From: Ignavibacteriales bacterium
GTDB lineage: Bacteria; Bacteroidota; Ignavibacteria; UBA10030
DNA: 64,000 nucleotides
Direction: 5' to 3'
Assembly: GCA_026390575.1 (NCBI GenBank)
Contig: JAPLFR010000001.1
Location: 62,001-126,000 of the forward strand
Of the stretch, positions 23,106-31,112 are shown piece by piece (the first letter of the stretch is position 1; every line of letters begins with the position of its first letter). Below the pieces are notes generated by a model that was not told the origin of the DNA, did not search any database, and saw only the letters and a program-made list of their open reading frames with translations. The translations under genes were made by a program, and so were the position numbers.

Positions 23106-24006
23106 TGTAGTATCCATTGAAAAAGGCAGGAGCGCTCCATACCGTTAATGGAATGGCAGGATTATCGTGGCGTTGCTACCACGTCAAGACCATTGAACGT
23201 TACAATGCCCTTGAGTTCGACGAGGCTTCCGCTCAGCATTGTGGTTGTACACAATTGTAGCGGGCTTCTCGCCATTCAGCCGATTGAAGCATCGACAGTG
23301 AGACCTCTTCATGGTCTCATACCGCAAGAACATGCTCTTACGAGGTTATGTATGCGGGTCTCTTTGATGGCAAAAGAGATACCACCAAACTTTTATTTAA
23401 ATGAACGCAATGCAATATTTTTCAAAGATTATTTAAAAGAACAAAATGAGGGATTTATTGTTTTACAACTGGCTGTAATATAACAAGTTAATAGCATCTT
23501 AATCAAGTGAAATATGAGGTGTTGAAAATTTAATGTAAAAAGGTAAAAAACGCACTTGACAAGATGAACATAATTCATATATCAGGCTTTTAAGTGAAAA
23601 CGGAAAAATAGTAATGATTGAAAACGAATTAAAAACGAAGTCCTATTTCAAATTAGGACAGCACCAAATATTCAAACTTTAACTTCGAAAACTCCATATA
23701 TCTTATAATAAAATGTTCATGTTTCCAATAACATTTTTTCATCTCTCTCAATATTCAACACAATAGGAGGTGTGAAATAATTATTTATTTTAGATCGATT
23801 GCTCTTGAATAGAAAATTAATAATAAATCTAATCGCTTATTTTTTCGCAATGTTAAAAGTCAATTATGTCGGAATTCACATCGAAAAATTGATTGAAGTA
23901 TTCCGATCAGTATTTTACTTATTCTTTCCTGTTTCTATTTTCGCAAATTATAGTTTGATTACTACAAAGATCATGCAGCGTTGAATAACTTTTAAAGGGA
24001 TGTACC
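23106..24006. other. Non-coding stretch: right part of element 2 and AT-rich leader of the M13 peptidase gene
   Basis: 23106-23665 is the outer part of element 2. A plus-strand frame at 23148-23483 is open but has no start signal, and GAGACC/GGTCTC forms a small hairpin at 23300-23318. 23674-24006 is very AT-rich and shows no convincing gene; it must hold the promoter of the peptidase gene. Confidence 0.4.
23666..23673. repeat. 8-bp target-site repeat AAATATTC, copy 3
   Basis: Directly follows the right end of element 2 (AATTAGGACAGCACC). It is identical to the copies at 17379 and 20719, so both elements are flanked by the same 8-mer. Confidence 0.85.
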
Positions 24007-26049
24007 ATGAATAAATCCACCGTTGTTTCAGCATTTGCGATTGTCCTGTTTTGTTTTTCATTCTCTTTCAGTCAGATCGGAGCGTCCATCGATCCTTTGA
24101 TTGCGCACATCGATTCTACTGTAAAACCGGGTAATGACTTTTTTCTGTATGCCAACGGGAAATGGTTCAAGGAAAATCCGATTCCTGCAAGCGAGGCAAG
24201 CAATGGTCTGTGGCAAATTATACAGGATACGATTAACGAACAAATCCGCAATGTATGCGAATCCTCCGCCGCAATAACAAATGCTGAGAAGGGGAGCAAT
24301 AAGCAAAAGATCGGCGATTTCTTCAGAACCGGAATGGACAGCATTGCGCTCAATGCCCATGGCATTGCCGATCTGAAGAACGATATTGCTATGATTGATA
24401 AAATAAAAAACCTGATGGATGTTGCCAAAGCAGCCGCGAACCTCCATGTCGTTGCAGGAGCTCCGCTGTTTAGGTTTGGTGTTGCACAGGATGATAGGAT
24501 TAGCAGTAAAAATGCAATCTTCATATCCCAAGGCGGACTGAGTTTACCTGATCGCAGATTTTACTTGGACACTGACGAACGATCTCTATCAATCCGCCAA
24601 AAATTTGTTGAGCATATCGGTAGAATGTTCAAGATCATAGGTTATAATGATAGTAAATCGCAGCTTGCCGCCACGAATATTATGAAACTAGAGACAGCGA
24701 TTGCTACAACTTCCAGAAAGAAGGAAGATACCCGTGATCCCGTAAAGAATTATAATAAGATCTCGTATAAACAATTGCTGTCTTCTACGCCACATTTCGA
24801 TTGGACAGTCTTCGCGGAGAATGCTGGATTTCGGATTCGCGTGGACACAGTGATTGTTGGCCAGCCTGAATTTCTCACCGCGCTCGACGGTTATCTACAA
24901 TCTTTTTCGCTTGAAAATTGGAAGGATTATCTGAAATATCATCTTGTGAGCAGTCTTGCACGCTATGTAGATGATAAAACGTATTTGGAGAATTTTAGTT
25001 TCTATTCCACAGTCTTGCGCGGTGTTCCTGAACCGAAACCGCGATGGAAACGTGTCGTGGAACAGAGTGACCGCTCGCTCGGAGAACTCATCGGTCAAGT
25101 CTATTGCGCAGAATCTCTTCCCAAAGGAACAAAGGAAAAATTATTGGAAATTGGAAATGCGATTAAGCGCGTGTATGCCGAGCGGATTAAGAATCTCGAT
25201 TGGATGAGCGAAGCAACGAAAGAGAAGGCACTAAAAAAGCTGAACACGGTGATTATGAAAGTTGGCTATCCGGATAAATGGAAAGACTTGAGTAGTATGG
25301 AAATCGACAGGTCCTCATTCGTCAAAAATGTTATGAATGCAAATGCCTGGGACTTTGGGTATATGATTTCTAAATACGGAAAGCCGGTAGACCGAACCGA
25401 ATGGGATATGCAGCCGCAGACGTATAATGCGTACTATAATCCATCGAACAATGAAATTTGCGTTCCGGGCTGCAACATCATTGTGCCGGGATATGAACGG
25501 GTGCTTGCAGATGATGCACTTCTCTATTCTATTATCGGCGGCTCCACATTTGGGCATGAAATTACACATGGCTTCGATGATCAAGGCTGTCAGTATGATG
25601 AAAACGGCAATCTCAACAATTGGTGGACGGCTGAGGATAGCTCAAAGTTCTTTGCCAAGACGAAAATGATCGTCAAGCAGTTTGACGGTTATATTGCTGT
25701 GGACAGTTTACATATCAACGGCGAGTTGACGCAGGGTGAAAATATTGCCGATCTTGCCGGCGTGATGATGGGATTTGAAGCGTTTAAGAATACTCTGCAG
25801 TTTAAGAACAATGAGATCATCGCCGGATTGAATCCAAACCAGCGGTTTTTCCTTGCCTACGCATTTGCTTGGATGATCAATATGCGTCCGGAAGGAATAG
25901 CGAGCCAGGTAAAAAGCGATGTGCATTCGCCAGCCAAGTTTCGTGTGATAGGACCTCTCGCCGATATTCCAGAGTTCTATACGACATTTCATATACAAGA
26001 AGGTGACGTGATGTGGCGTCCAGAGAATCTACGCGTAAAGATCTGGTGA
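24007..26049 (+). CDS. Exported M13-family zinc metallopeptidase (neprilysin/PepO type)
   Basis: 680 aa, normal length for M13. A signal peptide (FAIVLFCFSFSFSQ) is followed by the M13 N-terminal domain beginning PGNDFFLYANGKWFKENPIP. The zinc site is GHEITHGFDDQG (HEITH, residues 517-521) with the third ligand in GENIADLAGV (Glu578). The C-terminus has the family HSPAKFRVIGPLAD and MWRPENLRVKIW. It should act in the periplasm or on the surface on peptides of modest size. Degraded copies of its last 20-30 codons and the following non-coding bases lie at about 27.3 and 29.24 kb. Confidence 0.95.
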   Translation: MNKSTVVSAFAIVLFCFSFSFSQIGASIDPLIAHIDSTVKPGNDFFLYANGKWFKENPIPASEASNGLWQIIQDTINEQIRNVCESSAAITNAEKGSNKQKIGDFFRTGMDSIALNAHGIADLKNDIAMIDKIKNLMDVAKAAANLHVVAGAPLFRFGVAQDDRISSKNAIFISQGGLSLPDRRFYLDTDERSLSIRQKFVEHIGRMFKIIGYNDSKSQLAATNIMKLETAIATTSRKKEDTRDPVKNYNKISYKQLLSSTPHFDWTVFAENAGFRIRVDTVIVGQPEFLTALDGYLQSFSLENWKDYLKYHLVSSLARYVDDKTYLENFSFYSTVLRGVPEPKPRWKRVVEQSDRSLGELIGQVYCAESLPKGTKEKLLEIGNAIKRVYAERIKNLDWMSEATKEKALKKLNTVIMKVGYPDKWKDLSSMEIDRSSFVKNVMNANAWDFGYMISKYGKPVDRTEWDMQPQTYNAYYNPSNNEICVPGCNIIVPGYERVLADDALLYSIIGGSTFGHEITHGFDDQGCQYDENGNLNNWWTAEDSSKFFAKTKMIVKQFDGYIAVDSLHINGELTQGENIADLAGVMMGFEAFKNTLQFKNNEIIAGLNPNQRFFLAYAFAWMINMRPEGIASQVKSDVHSPAKFRVIGPLADIPEFYTTFHIQEGDVMWRPENLRVKIW

Positions 26050-26055
26050 TGAAGA

Positions 26056-26703
26056 ATGATCAACAATGATACACTCAAAACATGGAATAAGGACGCTCTG
26101 ATACTGACGGGAGCGCTGCTTCTGATTGTCAAAACGGAGTACTACTGGAAACAAATTGGCGGATTAGTACCTCTTGTTGTAAAAATTATTATTGTTATGC
26201 TGGCAGCAGGAATCGTTGTGATGATGATTCTCACTTCGAAGCATATTTATAAAGAAAGCGGACCATTAAAGGTGAAAATGTTTCTTCCGTTGTTCATCTA
26301 TGTACTTGGACTGAGCTTCTCCTTTACTGATCCTTTGAACTTCAATGCAGAAAATTTTCAGAGTAAAGTCATTCTCAAAGGACATTTCAAGGCAGAGATG
26401 AGAACTGCTACGATCACGTTCAGGCGTAATGGACATGTAGAATTTGAAGGCACGGGCTTTTTTAAGTTCACATTTTATTATGGCGGAACGTGGACTCGAA
26501 GTCATGACACGTTGAGAACTACCTTTGGTAAAGATGCTCCTATTCCATGGGGGGATCAGTTAGTCGTCTATCCCAATGATAAACTTCTCTTGCCGCTTGA
26601 TACGATAGCAGCAACTGAAGATTTTCCCGGATTTCTTCTCGATGAAGGAACCATTGATGTTGAGTCGTTTCACGTCGGAGATCATTCAACAAGGATTTTA
26701 TGA
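26056..26703 (+). CDS. Small membrane protein of unknown function
   Basis: 215 aa beginning MINNDTLKTWNKDALILTGA, six bases after the M13 stop. Three hydrophobic segments (around 15-25, 38-58 and 73-90) are followed by a soluble beta-rich part with ATITFRRNGHVEFEGTGF and YYGGTWTRSHDTLRT, the kind of domain that may face the periplasm. The family is not recognised. Its stop overlaps an ATG in front of the DUF4230 gene, so they are probably cotranscribed with the peptidase. Confidence 0.65.
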   Translation: MINNDTLKTWNKDALILTGALLLIVKTEYYWKQIGGLVPLVVKIIIVMLAAGIVVMMILTSKHIYKESGPLKVKMFLPLFIYVLGLSFSFTDPLNFNAENFQSKVILKGHFKAEMRTATITFRRNGHVEFEGTGFFKFTFYYGGTWTRSHDTLRTTFGKDAPIPWGDQLVVYPNDKLLLPLDTIAATEDFPGFLLDEGTIDVESFHVGDHSTRIL

Positions 26704-26717
26704 GGCAGGAGGTAATC

Positions 26718-27290
26718 ATGAATAGAACTATTCTCATTATTATTCTTCTAATTGTTGTTGTATGCGGCAGCGGTATCGCCGGAATATTTATATATAAAGG
26801 CATGACCGAGAAATCCAAAGCGGAACACCATCTCTCCGTTGATAAAATTGAAAAGATGGGGAAGCTGGAACTTGTTAAAATAAATATTAAGGATGTGTTA
26901 GAACAAACTGCTGAGCGGCCGTTTTTCCTGCCAAACGCAAAAGCGGTTCTAATTGTAGCCGGCGAAGTCTTTGCAGGAATTGATCTTGAGAAAGTGAAGA
27001 AGGAAGATATCGTCGAATCCGGCACGCAAGTCTCTATCACATTGCCAAAACCAGAAATATTGATGTCAAAAATCAATCACGAGAAATCAAAAATCTACAA
27101 TGTGCAATGGGGTGGATTCTCTACTGCACATCTGATTGATGAAGGATATAAAAATGCCGAACTGGCAATAATCGATGAGGCCAAAAGCATCGGTTATGAA
27201 AACACTTGTCAGAACAATGCGAAACTGCTTCTCATGCCAATATTTCGTGAGCTTTCCGGAAAGGAAGTCGAAATACTTTTTAAAAATTAA
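26718..27290 (+). CDS. DUF4230 membrane-anchored protein
   Basis: 190 aa with an N-terminal membrane helix (TILIIILLIVVVCGSGIAGI) and an extracytoplasmic domain that matches DUF4230 by its core: AVLIVAGEVFAGIDLEKVKK, then SGTQVSITLPKPEIL and a C-terminal helix with NNAKLLLMPIFRELSG. The function of the family is not known. ATG 26718 has AGGAGG five bases upstream and is preferred over the ATG at 26700, which overlaps the previous stop. Confidence 0.8.
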   Translation: MNRTILIIILLIVVVCGSGIAGIFIYKGMTEKSKAEHHLSVDKIEKMGKLELVKINIKDVLEQTAERPFFLPNAKAVLIVAGEVFAGIDLEKVKKEDIVESGTQVSITLPKPEILMSKINHEKSKIYNVQWGGFSTAHLIDEGYKNAELAIIDEAKSIGYENTCQNNAKLLLMPIFRELSGKEVEILFKN

Positions 27291-27324
27291 TCGTTAGAAT
27301 TCAGTGATATTCTCTTCCTCACAT

Positions 27325-27420
27325 TCTCTCGCCGATATTCTGGAGTTCCCTCTACCCTTTAGTATTAACCTAGGCGATGCACTGTGGCGTGCAGATAGCT
27401 TGCGTGTGAAGATATGGTAA
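27325..27420 (+). pseudogene. M13 peptidase C-terminal remnant, copy 1
   Basis: The frame reads LADILEFPLPFSINLGDALW and RADSLRVKIW then stop, clearly the last 30 residues of the M13 peptidase (LADIPEFYTTFHIQEGDVMW, RPENLRVKIW). No start or catalytic region remains. The bases after the stop (AACTATAGCCACAATTTTGGA) are shared with the second remnant at 29296, so a non-coding flank was duplicated too. Confidence 0.8.
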
Positions 27421-27728
27421 AATAACTATAGCCACAATTTTGGATTGACTTTTCTAACTTGAAAAACTTGTTCGCGATTTTGAAGAACGTGAAATGATGA
27501 AGGTGATAAAAAGATAGTAGTTAAGTTGAAGAATTACTATATTAATAAAAGTTATAAACGGTTGGAAGTGCAGCAGAAAAGTTTTCACAATAGACGCTCC
27601 AAAGCAAAGTTCTTTAGCGAATGTGTATGTTGACTTTCAAGAAGAAAGGCAACCTATATTTGACAGACAGAAATAGATAATCTTGTTTTTCATTATCATA
27701 TTTAATAAACCATACAAAGAAGGACAAA
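27421..27728. other. AT-rich gap before the DUF362 gene
   Basis: About 300 bp with no supported gene. It begins with the flank shared with the second M13 remnant and should carry the DUF362 gene promoter; no clear -35/-10 pair stands out. Confidence 0.35.
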
Positions 27729-29147
27729 ATGAAAAAGAATGATGATTCCAACGACTCACATCTGAAATCCTCTCGGAGAAAATTTCTAACAACTGCTGGA
27801 GCTGCAGCTGCTGGGATTGCCCTCAACCCATTTACAAAATCGGAACAGCTTTTTGCGCAAACGCAGAAGAGTTCAATTGTCACTCCAGTTAAAGTAGGAG
27901 TGGCTGCTGCGACTGATTATGATCCGGTAACATTAAAAACAAAAATTCAGGGTCTATTCGAGGATATAGGTGGAATAAGTGATATAGCAAGCGCAGGGAA
28001 TAAAATTGCAATAAAAATTAACATAACTGGCGGAACAAGTCCAGCAACAAGCCAATACCTCAAAGGAGTTCCCGCAGTAGAATCTATCTTCACGCATCCT
28101 GAAGTGCTTCGTGCGGTCGGACAGCTTTTAATCGATGGCGGTGTTCGTCCAGCTGATATTTATATTGTTGAGGCGATTTGGGATCAAGGCTCCTATGACA
28201 ACTATGGGTACAAAGCCGTGCAACAATCTTTGGGGGTTAACGTTGTAAATCTCAACAATACAGCACCGTATACATCTTTTGCAGATGTACCAGTGGGTAC
28301 TAATGCATATTACTATAGCACTATCAAGTTAAATCGAATTTTAACATCTTCTGAAATTAATTTTTTTATTTCTATCCCGAAAATGAAGGAACATAGAACA
28401 GCAGGCATAACAAACGGAATGAAGAATTTGATTGGCATTACCCCTATCTCTTATTACCAACTTTCAGGTTCCTCCGGATGGCGATCCCAACTTCATCAAC
28501 ATGTAGCTGGAGGAAATGCATATACAGGTTTACCACGATCAATTTGTGATCTAAATATGGCAAGGCCAATTCATCTTGTAGTATCCGATGGTATAAAAAA
28601 TTCAAGAGGTGCTGAAGTGCCAGACGGCAATGCCTTTAGAACTTGTGCAGACAACATCTTAATCGTTGGGAGAGATCCCGTTGCAACCGATTCAATTGCC
28701 ACACAGAGGATGGGATACAATCCTGAAGCTACACAGCTACTCGTTGCTGGAAGTAAAACTCAAATGTGTGATAATCATCTTGATTTGGCACACAACGCAG
28801 GGATAGGAACAAACCAACTCAGCGAAATTCAGGTAATTGGCACTACTGGAGTTACATCCCCACGCCAAAGAATTGCGGAACCGGATGGTTTTGTGTTATC
28901 ACAAAATTGGCCTAATCCATTCAATCCAACGTCCAACATTACATACCATACTCCAAAATCAGCACATGTTACGCTGAAGCTCTACAATTCCATTGGACAA
29001 GAAGTTGTAACGCTCGTGGATGGCGTTGTATCTGCTGGAGATCATCAATTACAGTGGAATGCGAGGAATCTTCCAAGCGGAATCTATTTCTGCATAATGC
29101 GATCTGGAGAATTTTCTGAAGTAATAAAATTAGTTCTGCAAAAGTAA
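27729..29147 (+). CDS. Tat-exported DUF362 protein with T9SS sorting domain
   Basis: 472 aa. A twin-arginine signal (SSRRKFLTTAGAAAAGIALN) is followed by a DUF362 domain (about 50-390) with its typical KINITGG start, the SIPKMKEHRTAGITNGMKNL segment and the C-terminal GRDPVATDSIATQRMGY. The last 80 residues are a Por/T9SS sorting domain (QNWPNPFNPTSNITYHTP, LPSGIYFCIMRSGEF). Tat export implies folding, perhaps with a cofactor, before secretion. The reaction is unknown; Fe-S versions exist in this family, but no ferredoxin motif is present here. It lies between the two M13 remnants. Confidence 0.88.
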   Translation: MKKNDDSNDSHLKSSRRKFLTTAGAAAAGIALNPFTKSEQLFAQTQKSSIVTPVKVGVAAATDYDPVTLKTKIQGLFEDIGGISDIASAGNKIAIKINITGGTSPATSQYLKGVPAVESIFTHPEVLRAVGQLLIDGGVRPADIYIVEAIWDQGSYDNYGYKAVQQSLGVNVVNLNNTAPYTSFADVPVGTNAYYYSTIKLNRILTSSEINFFISIPKMKEHRTAGITNGMKNLIGITPISYYQLSGSSGWRSQLHQHVAGGNAYTGLPRSICDLNMARPIHLVVSDGIKNSRGAEVPDGNAFRTCADNILIVGRDPVATDSIATQRMGYNPEATQLLVAGSKTQMCDNHLDLAHNAGIGTNQLSEIQVIGTTGVTSPRQRIAEPDGFVLSQNWPNPFNPTSNITYHTPKSAHVTLKLYNSIGQEVVTLVDGVVSAGDHQLQWNARNLPSGIYFCIMRSGEFSEVIKLVLQK

Positions 29148-29235
29148 CAAAAAGCTTCACCTTATTATTTACATGGCGATTACTGTTCTTAAGGATTATT
29201 CCTAAGGATAAGTGTCGCCATTATTGTGTACTGAC

Positions 29236-29295
29236 TGCTGATATTTTCTAATAGCTATGTGGAGTGCAGACAGCGTGCATTTGAAGATTTGGTAA
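29236..29295 (+). pseudogene. M13 peptidase C-terminal remnant, copy 2
   Basis: The last codons read AMWSADSVHLKIW then stop, corresponding to the peptidase end VMWRPENLRVKIW. An ADIF fragment survives just upstream but with stops, so decay is more advanced than in copy 1. The following TTTAACTATAGTCGTTATTTTGGA matches the flank after copy 1. Confidence 0.65.
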
Positions 29296-29373
29296 TTTAA
29301 CTATAGTCGTTATTTTGGAGCAACTTTTCCGACGGAATTTCCGTATAAACAGAAAAAGTTGAGATCATTGTCA

Positions 29374-29862
29374 ATGTCTTCTTCTTTACCACAACATTTC
29401 TCAGATTCTGCGGCATGCAACGAACAAACCCGATCGCAAATTGAAAATCTCTATCAAGAATTAAATTCTTGTAAGCGTTCACTCGAAGATTTATTCGCAC
29501 GTCAAACTATTGTTCAAAAGCAATCGGCCCTAAAAAAAATGCTGGTGAAGTCAAATGGACGTTTGATTATTGTGCACTCTGACGATATCGATTGGATTGA
29601 AGCGTGGGGAGATTATATCCGATTGCATTGCAAGGGAAAGACTCACATTGTCCATCAGAAAATAGGAGATGTGGAAGTGAGGCTGGATTCAGAGAAATTT
29701 CTTCGCATCGGTCGATCGGCGATTGTGAATGTTGAACGCATCAAAGAATTAGAGTCGCTTAATCATGGCAATTATATCATAACCTTGTCTGATTCTACAC
29801 AATTGAATCTGAGCCGCAACTATCGCGATCGCTTATTAACATTATTCGGAACCCATCTTTGA
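29374..29862 (+). CDS. LytTR-domain DNA-binding regulator without receiver domain
   Basis: 162 aa from ATG 29374 (a TTG at 29359 is possible). Residues about 20-55 are coiled-coil (RSQIENLYQELNSCKRSLED). The rest is a LytTR domain (KSNGRLIIVHSDDIDWIEAW, RIGRSAIVNVERIKELESLN, LNLSRNYRDRL). No phospho-acceptor domain is present, so activity is controlled by expression or by a partner. It stands just upstream of fecR and two TonB receptors, where Bacteroidota usually place an ECF sigma factor, and may regulate that cluster. Confidence 0.85.
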   Translation: MSSSLPQHFSDSAACNEQTRSQIENLYQELNSCKRSLEDLFARQTIVQKQSALKKMLVKSNGRLIIVHSDDIDWIEAWGDYIRLHCKGKTHIVHQKIGDVEVRLDSEKFLRIGRSAIVNVERIKELESLNHGNYIITLSDSTQLNLSRNYRDRLLTLFGTHL

Positions 29863-30062
29863 ATTCCACCGTTGTTTTATTCTTATCATAGCAACAACCG
29901 CGTAATAATTACCTGCATTAAAAGCGCGTGTTATCTTTGCTTCAATAATTTATTCTTCAACAGCTTCCATGAAATTTATTTTGATGTATCATAGTAGGTT
30001 GGTATGATAAATATTGTCTTAGAGATATAACCCTTTTTCTAAGTTACTGAATAGGTGATAAT

Positions 30063-31112
30063 ATGAAAAAAGAAGAATTCCTTACATTAGCCACAAAGTA
30101 CTTATCGAGGGAGGCATCTGTCGATGAGATTGAACATTTGAATTCATTGGTAAAACAAAAGAAGTATTCCGTTTTATTCAATACGATCACTGAGAAATGG
30201 GAAAAAGCAGGACACGGAGAGCCATCGTCTGAATACAATATCGAAAGAGGCATCAAAGTGCTTACGGCTAAGATCCGGAGTCACCATCCATCATTTCGAT
30301 GGGAAAAGGATGTAAAACAACATACAATATTTTTTTATCGGCCGATGTACCTACGAATTGCCGCATCATTCGCAGTTCTGATTATTCTTGTCACGGGGGC
30401 TTTGTTCGTCGTCAATGTCCTGAAACAGAGATCGGTTTTAATGGCGTGGAATGAAAAGAAAACAGTCATGGGGGAAAAGAGTATTGTCACATTGCTTGAT
30501 GGAACGAAGATAACGCTCAATGCCGATAGCAAATTGAAATACCCTGTGCGCTTCGGTGAAGATTTGCGTGAGGTCTCTCTAGAAGGTGAAGCGTACTTTG
30601 AAGTTACTCAGCAAGCGAACAAACCGTTTGTTGTTCATACGGGAAAGGTTTCAACGACTGATCTTGGAACGAAGTTTAATATCAGCGCATTCCCAAGCGA
30701 AGAAATAATAGCGGTCTCACTGGAGGAGGGCAAAGTAGAAGTATCCACAAACAATTCCGGGGCAAAGAAAGAGGATGTCATTTTATCGCCCGCGCAGCAA
30801 TTGATTTACAATAAGGAGAAAGAAACAAGTACAATAGAACTATTCGAATCTCAAAAAGCTCTAGGATGGAAAGACAACATCCTTGTCTTTGATAATGAAC
30901 CATTGTCAAAAGTACTCGTTCCTCTGGAAAGATATTTTGGCGTAAAGTTTGAAATAGCGGATCAAGTATTAGCCGATCGAACCATTAAAGCTAACTTTAA
31001 AAATGAATCATTTTGGACGGTAGTGAAAGTCATCGAGAAGGCAACAGGTTTAGCCTATAAAACGAGTAAGGAAAACAATGAACTGAAGAAGATCGTTTTT
31101 TATGAAAAGTAA
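30063..31112 (+). CDS. FecR-family anti-sigma/transmembrane signalling protein
   Basis: 349 aa. A cytoplasmic N-terminal part resembles the FecR helical region (EFLTLATKYLSREASVDEIE), followed by one membrane helix (IAASFAVLIILVTGALFVV, about 100-118), a FecR domain (TLLDGTKITLNADSKLKYP, then GEAYFEVTQQANKPFVVHTG) and a C-terminal DUF4974-type domain (VPLERYFGVKFEIAD). It normally relays a signal from an STN-domain TonB receptor to an ECF sigma factor. No sigma gene is visible here. The following receptor gene overlaps it by 11 bp, so they are coupled. Confidence 0.93.
   Translation: MKKEEFLTLATKYLSREASVDEIEHLNSLVKQKKYSVLFNTITEKWEKAGHGEPSSEYNIERGIKVLTAKIRSHHPSFRWEKDVKQHTIFFYRPMYLRIAASFAVLIILVTGALFVVNVLKQRSVLMAWNEKKTVMGEKSIVTLLDGTKITLNADSKLKYPVRFGEDLREVSLEGEAYFEVTQQANKPFVVHTGKVSTTDLGTKFNISAFPSEEIIAVSLEEGKVEVSTNNSGAKKEDVILSPAQQLIYNKEKETSTIELFESQKALGWKDNILVFDNEPLSKVLVPLERYFGVKFEIADQVLADRTIKANFKNESFWTVVKVIEKATGLAYKTSKENNELKKIVFYEK

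Larger units (their letters stand above)
20727..23665 (-). mobile_element. IS1-family transposon-like element 2 (about 2.9 kb) with ClpP-like cargo
   Basis: Bounded by GGTAGTGTCCTAATT (20727-20741) and AATTAGGACAGCACC (23651-23665; two mismatches to the perfect inverse), with AAATATTC outside both ends. Genes run on the minus strand: a tiny membrane ORF, the promoter and coiled-coil/winged-helix gene, the 135-nt structured RNA, the transposase and a ClpP-like protease. It shares transposase, RNA and promoter with element 1 but has different cargo, and lies in the opposite orientation. Confidence 0.85.

Noticed and set aside
23148-23483. 111-codon plus-strand frame in element 2
   Set aside because: It has no ribosome-binding site and its first two thirds have no protein-like pattern. 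Only the last 40 residues look plausible, which is not enough to call a gene.
23799-23984. 61-codon AT-rich frame before the M13 peptidase gene
   Set aside because: It starts at TTG, has no ribosome-binding site, and its hydrophobic composition is what random AT-rich DNA gives.
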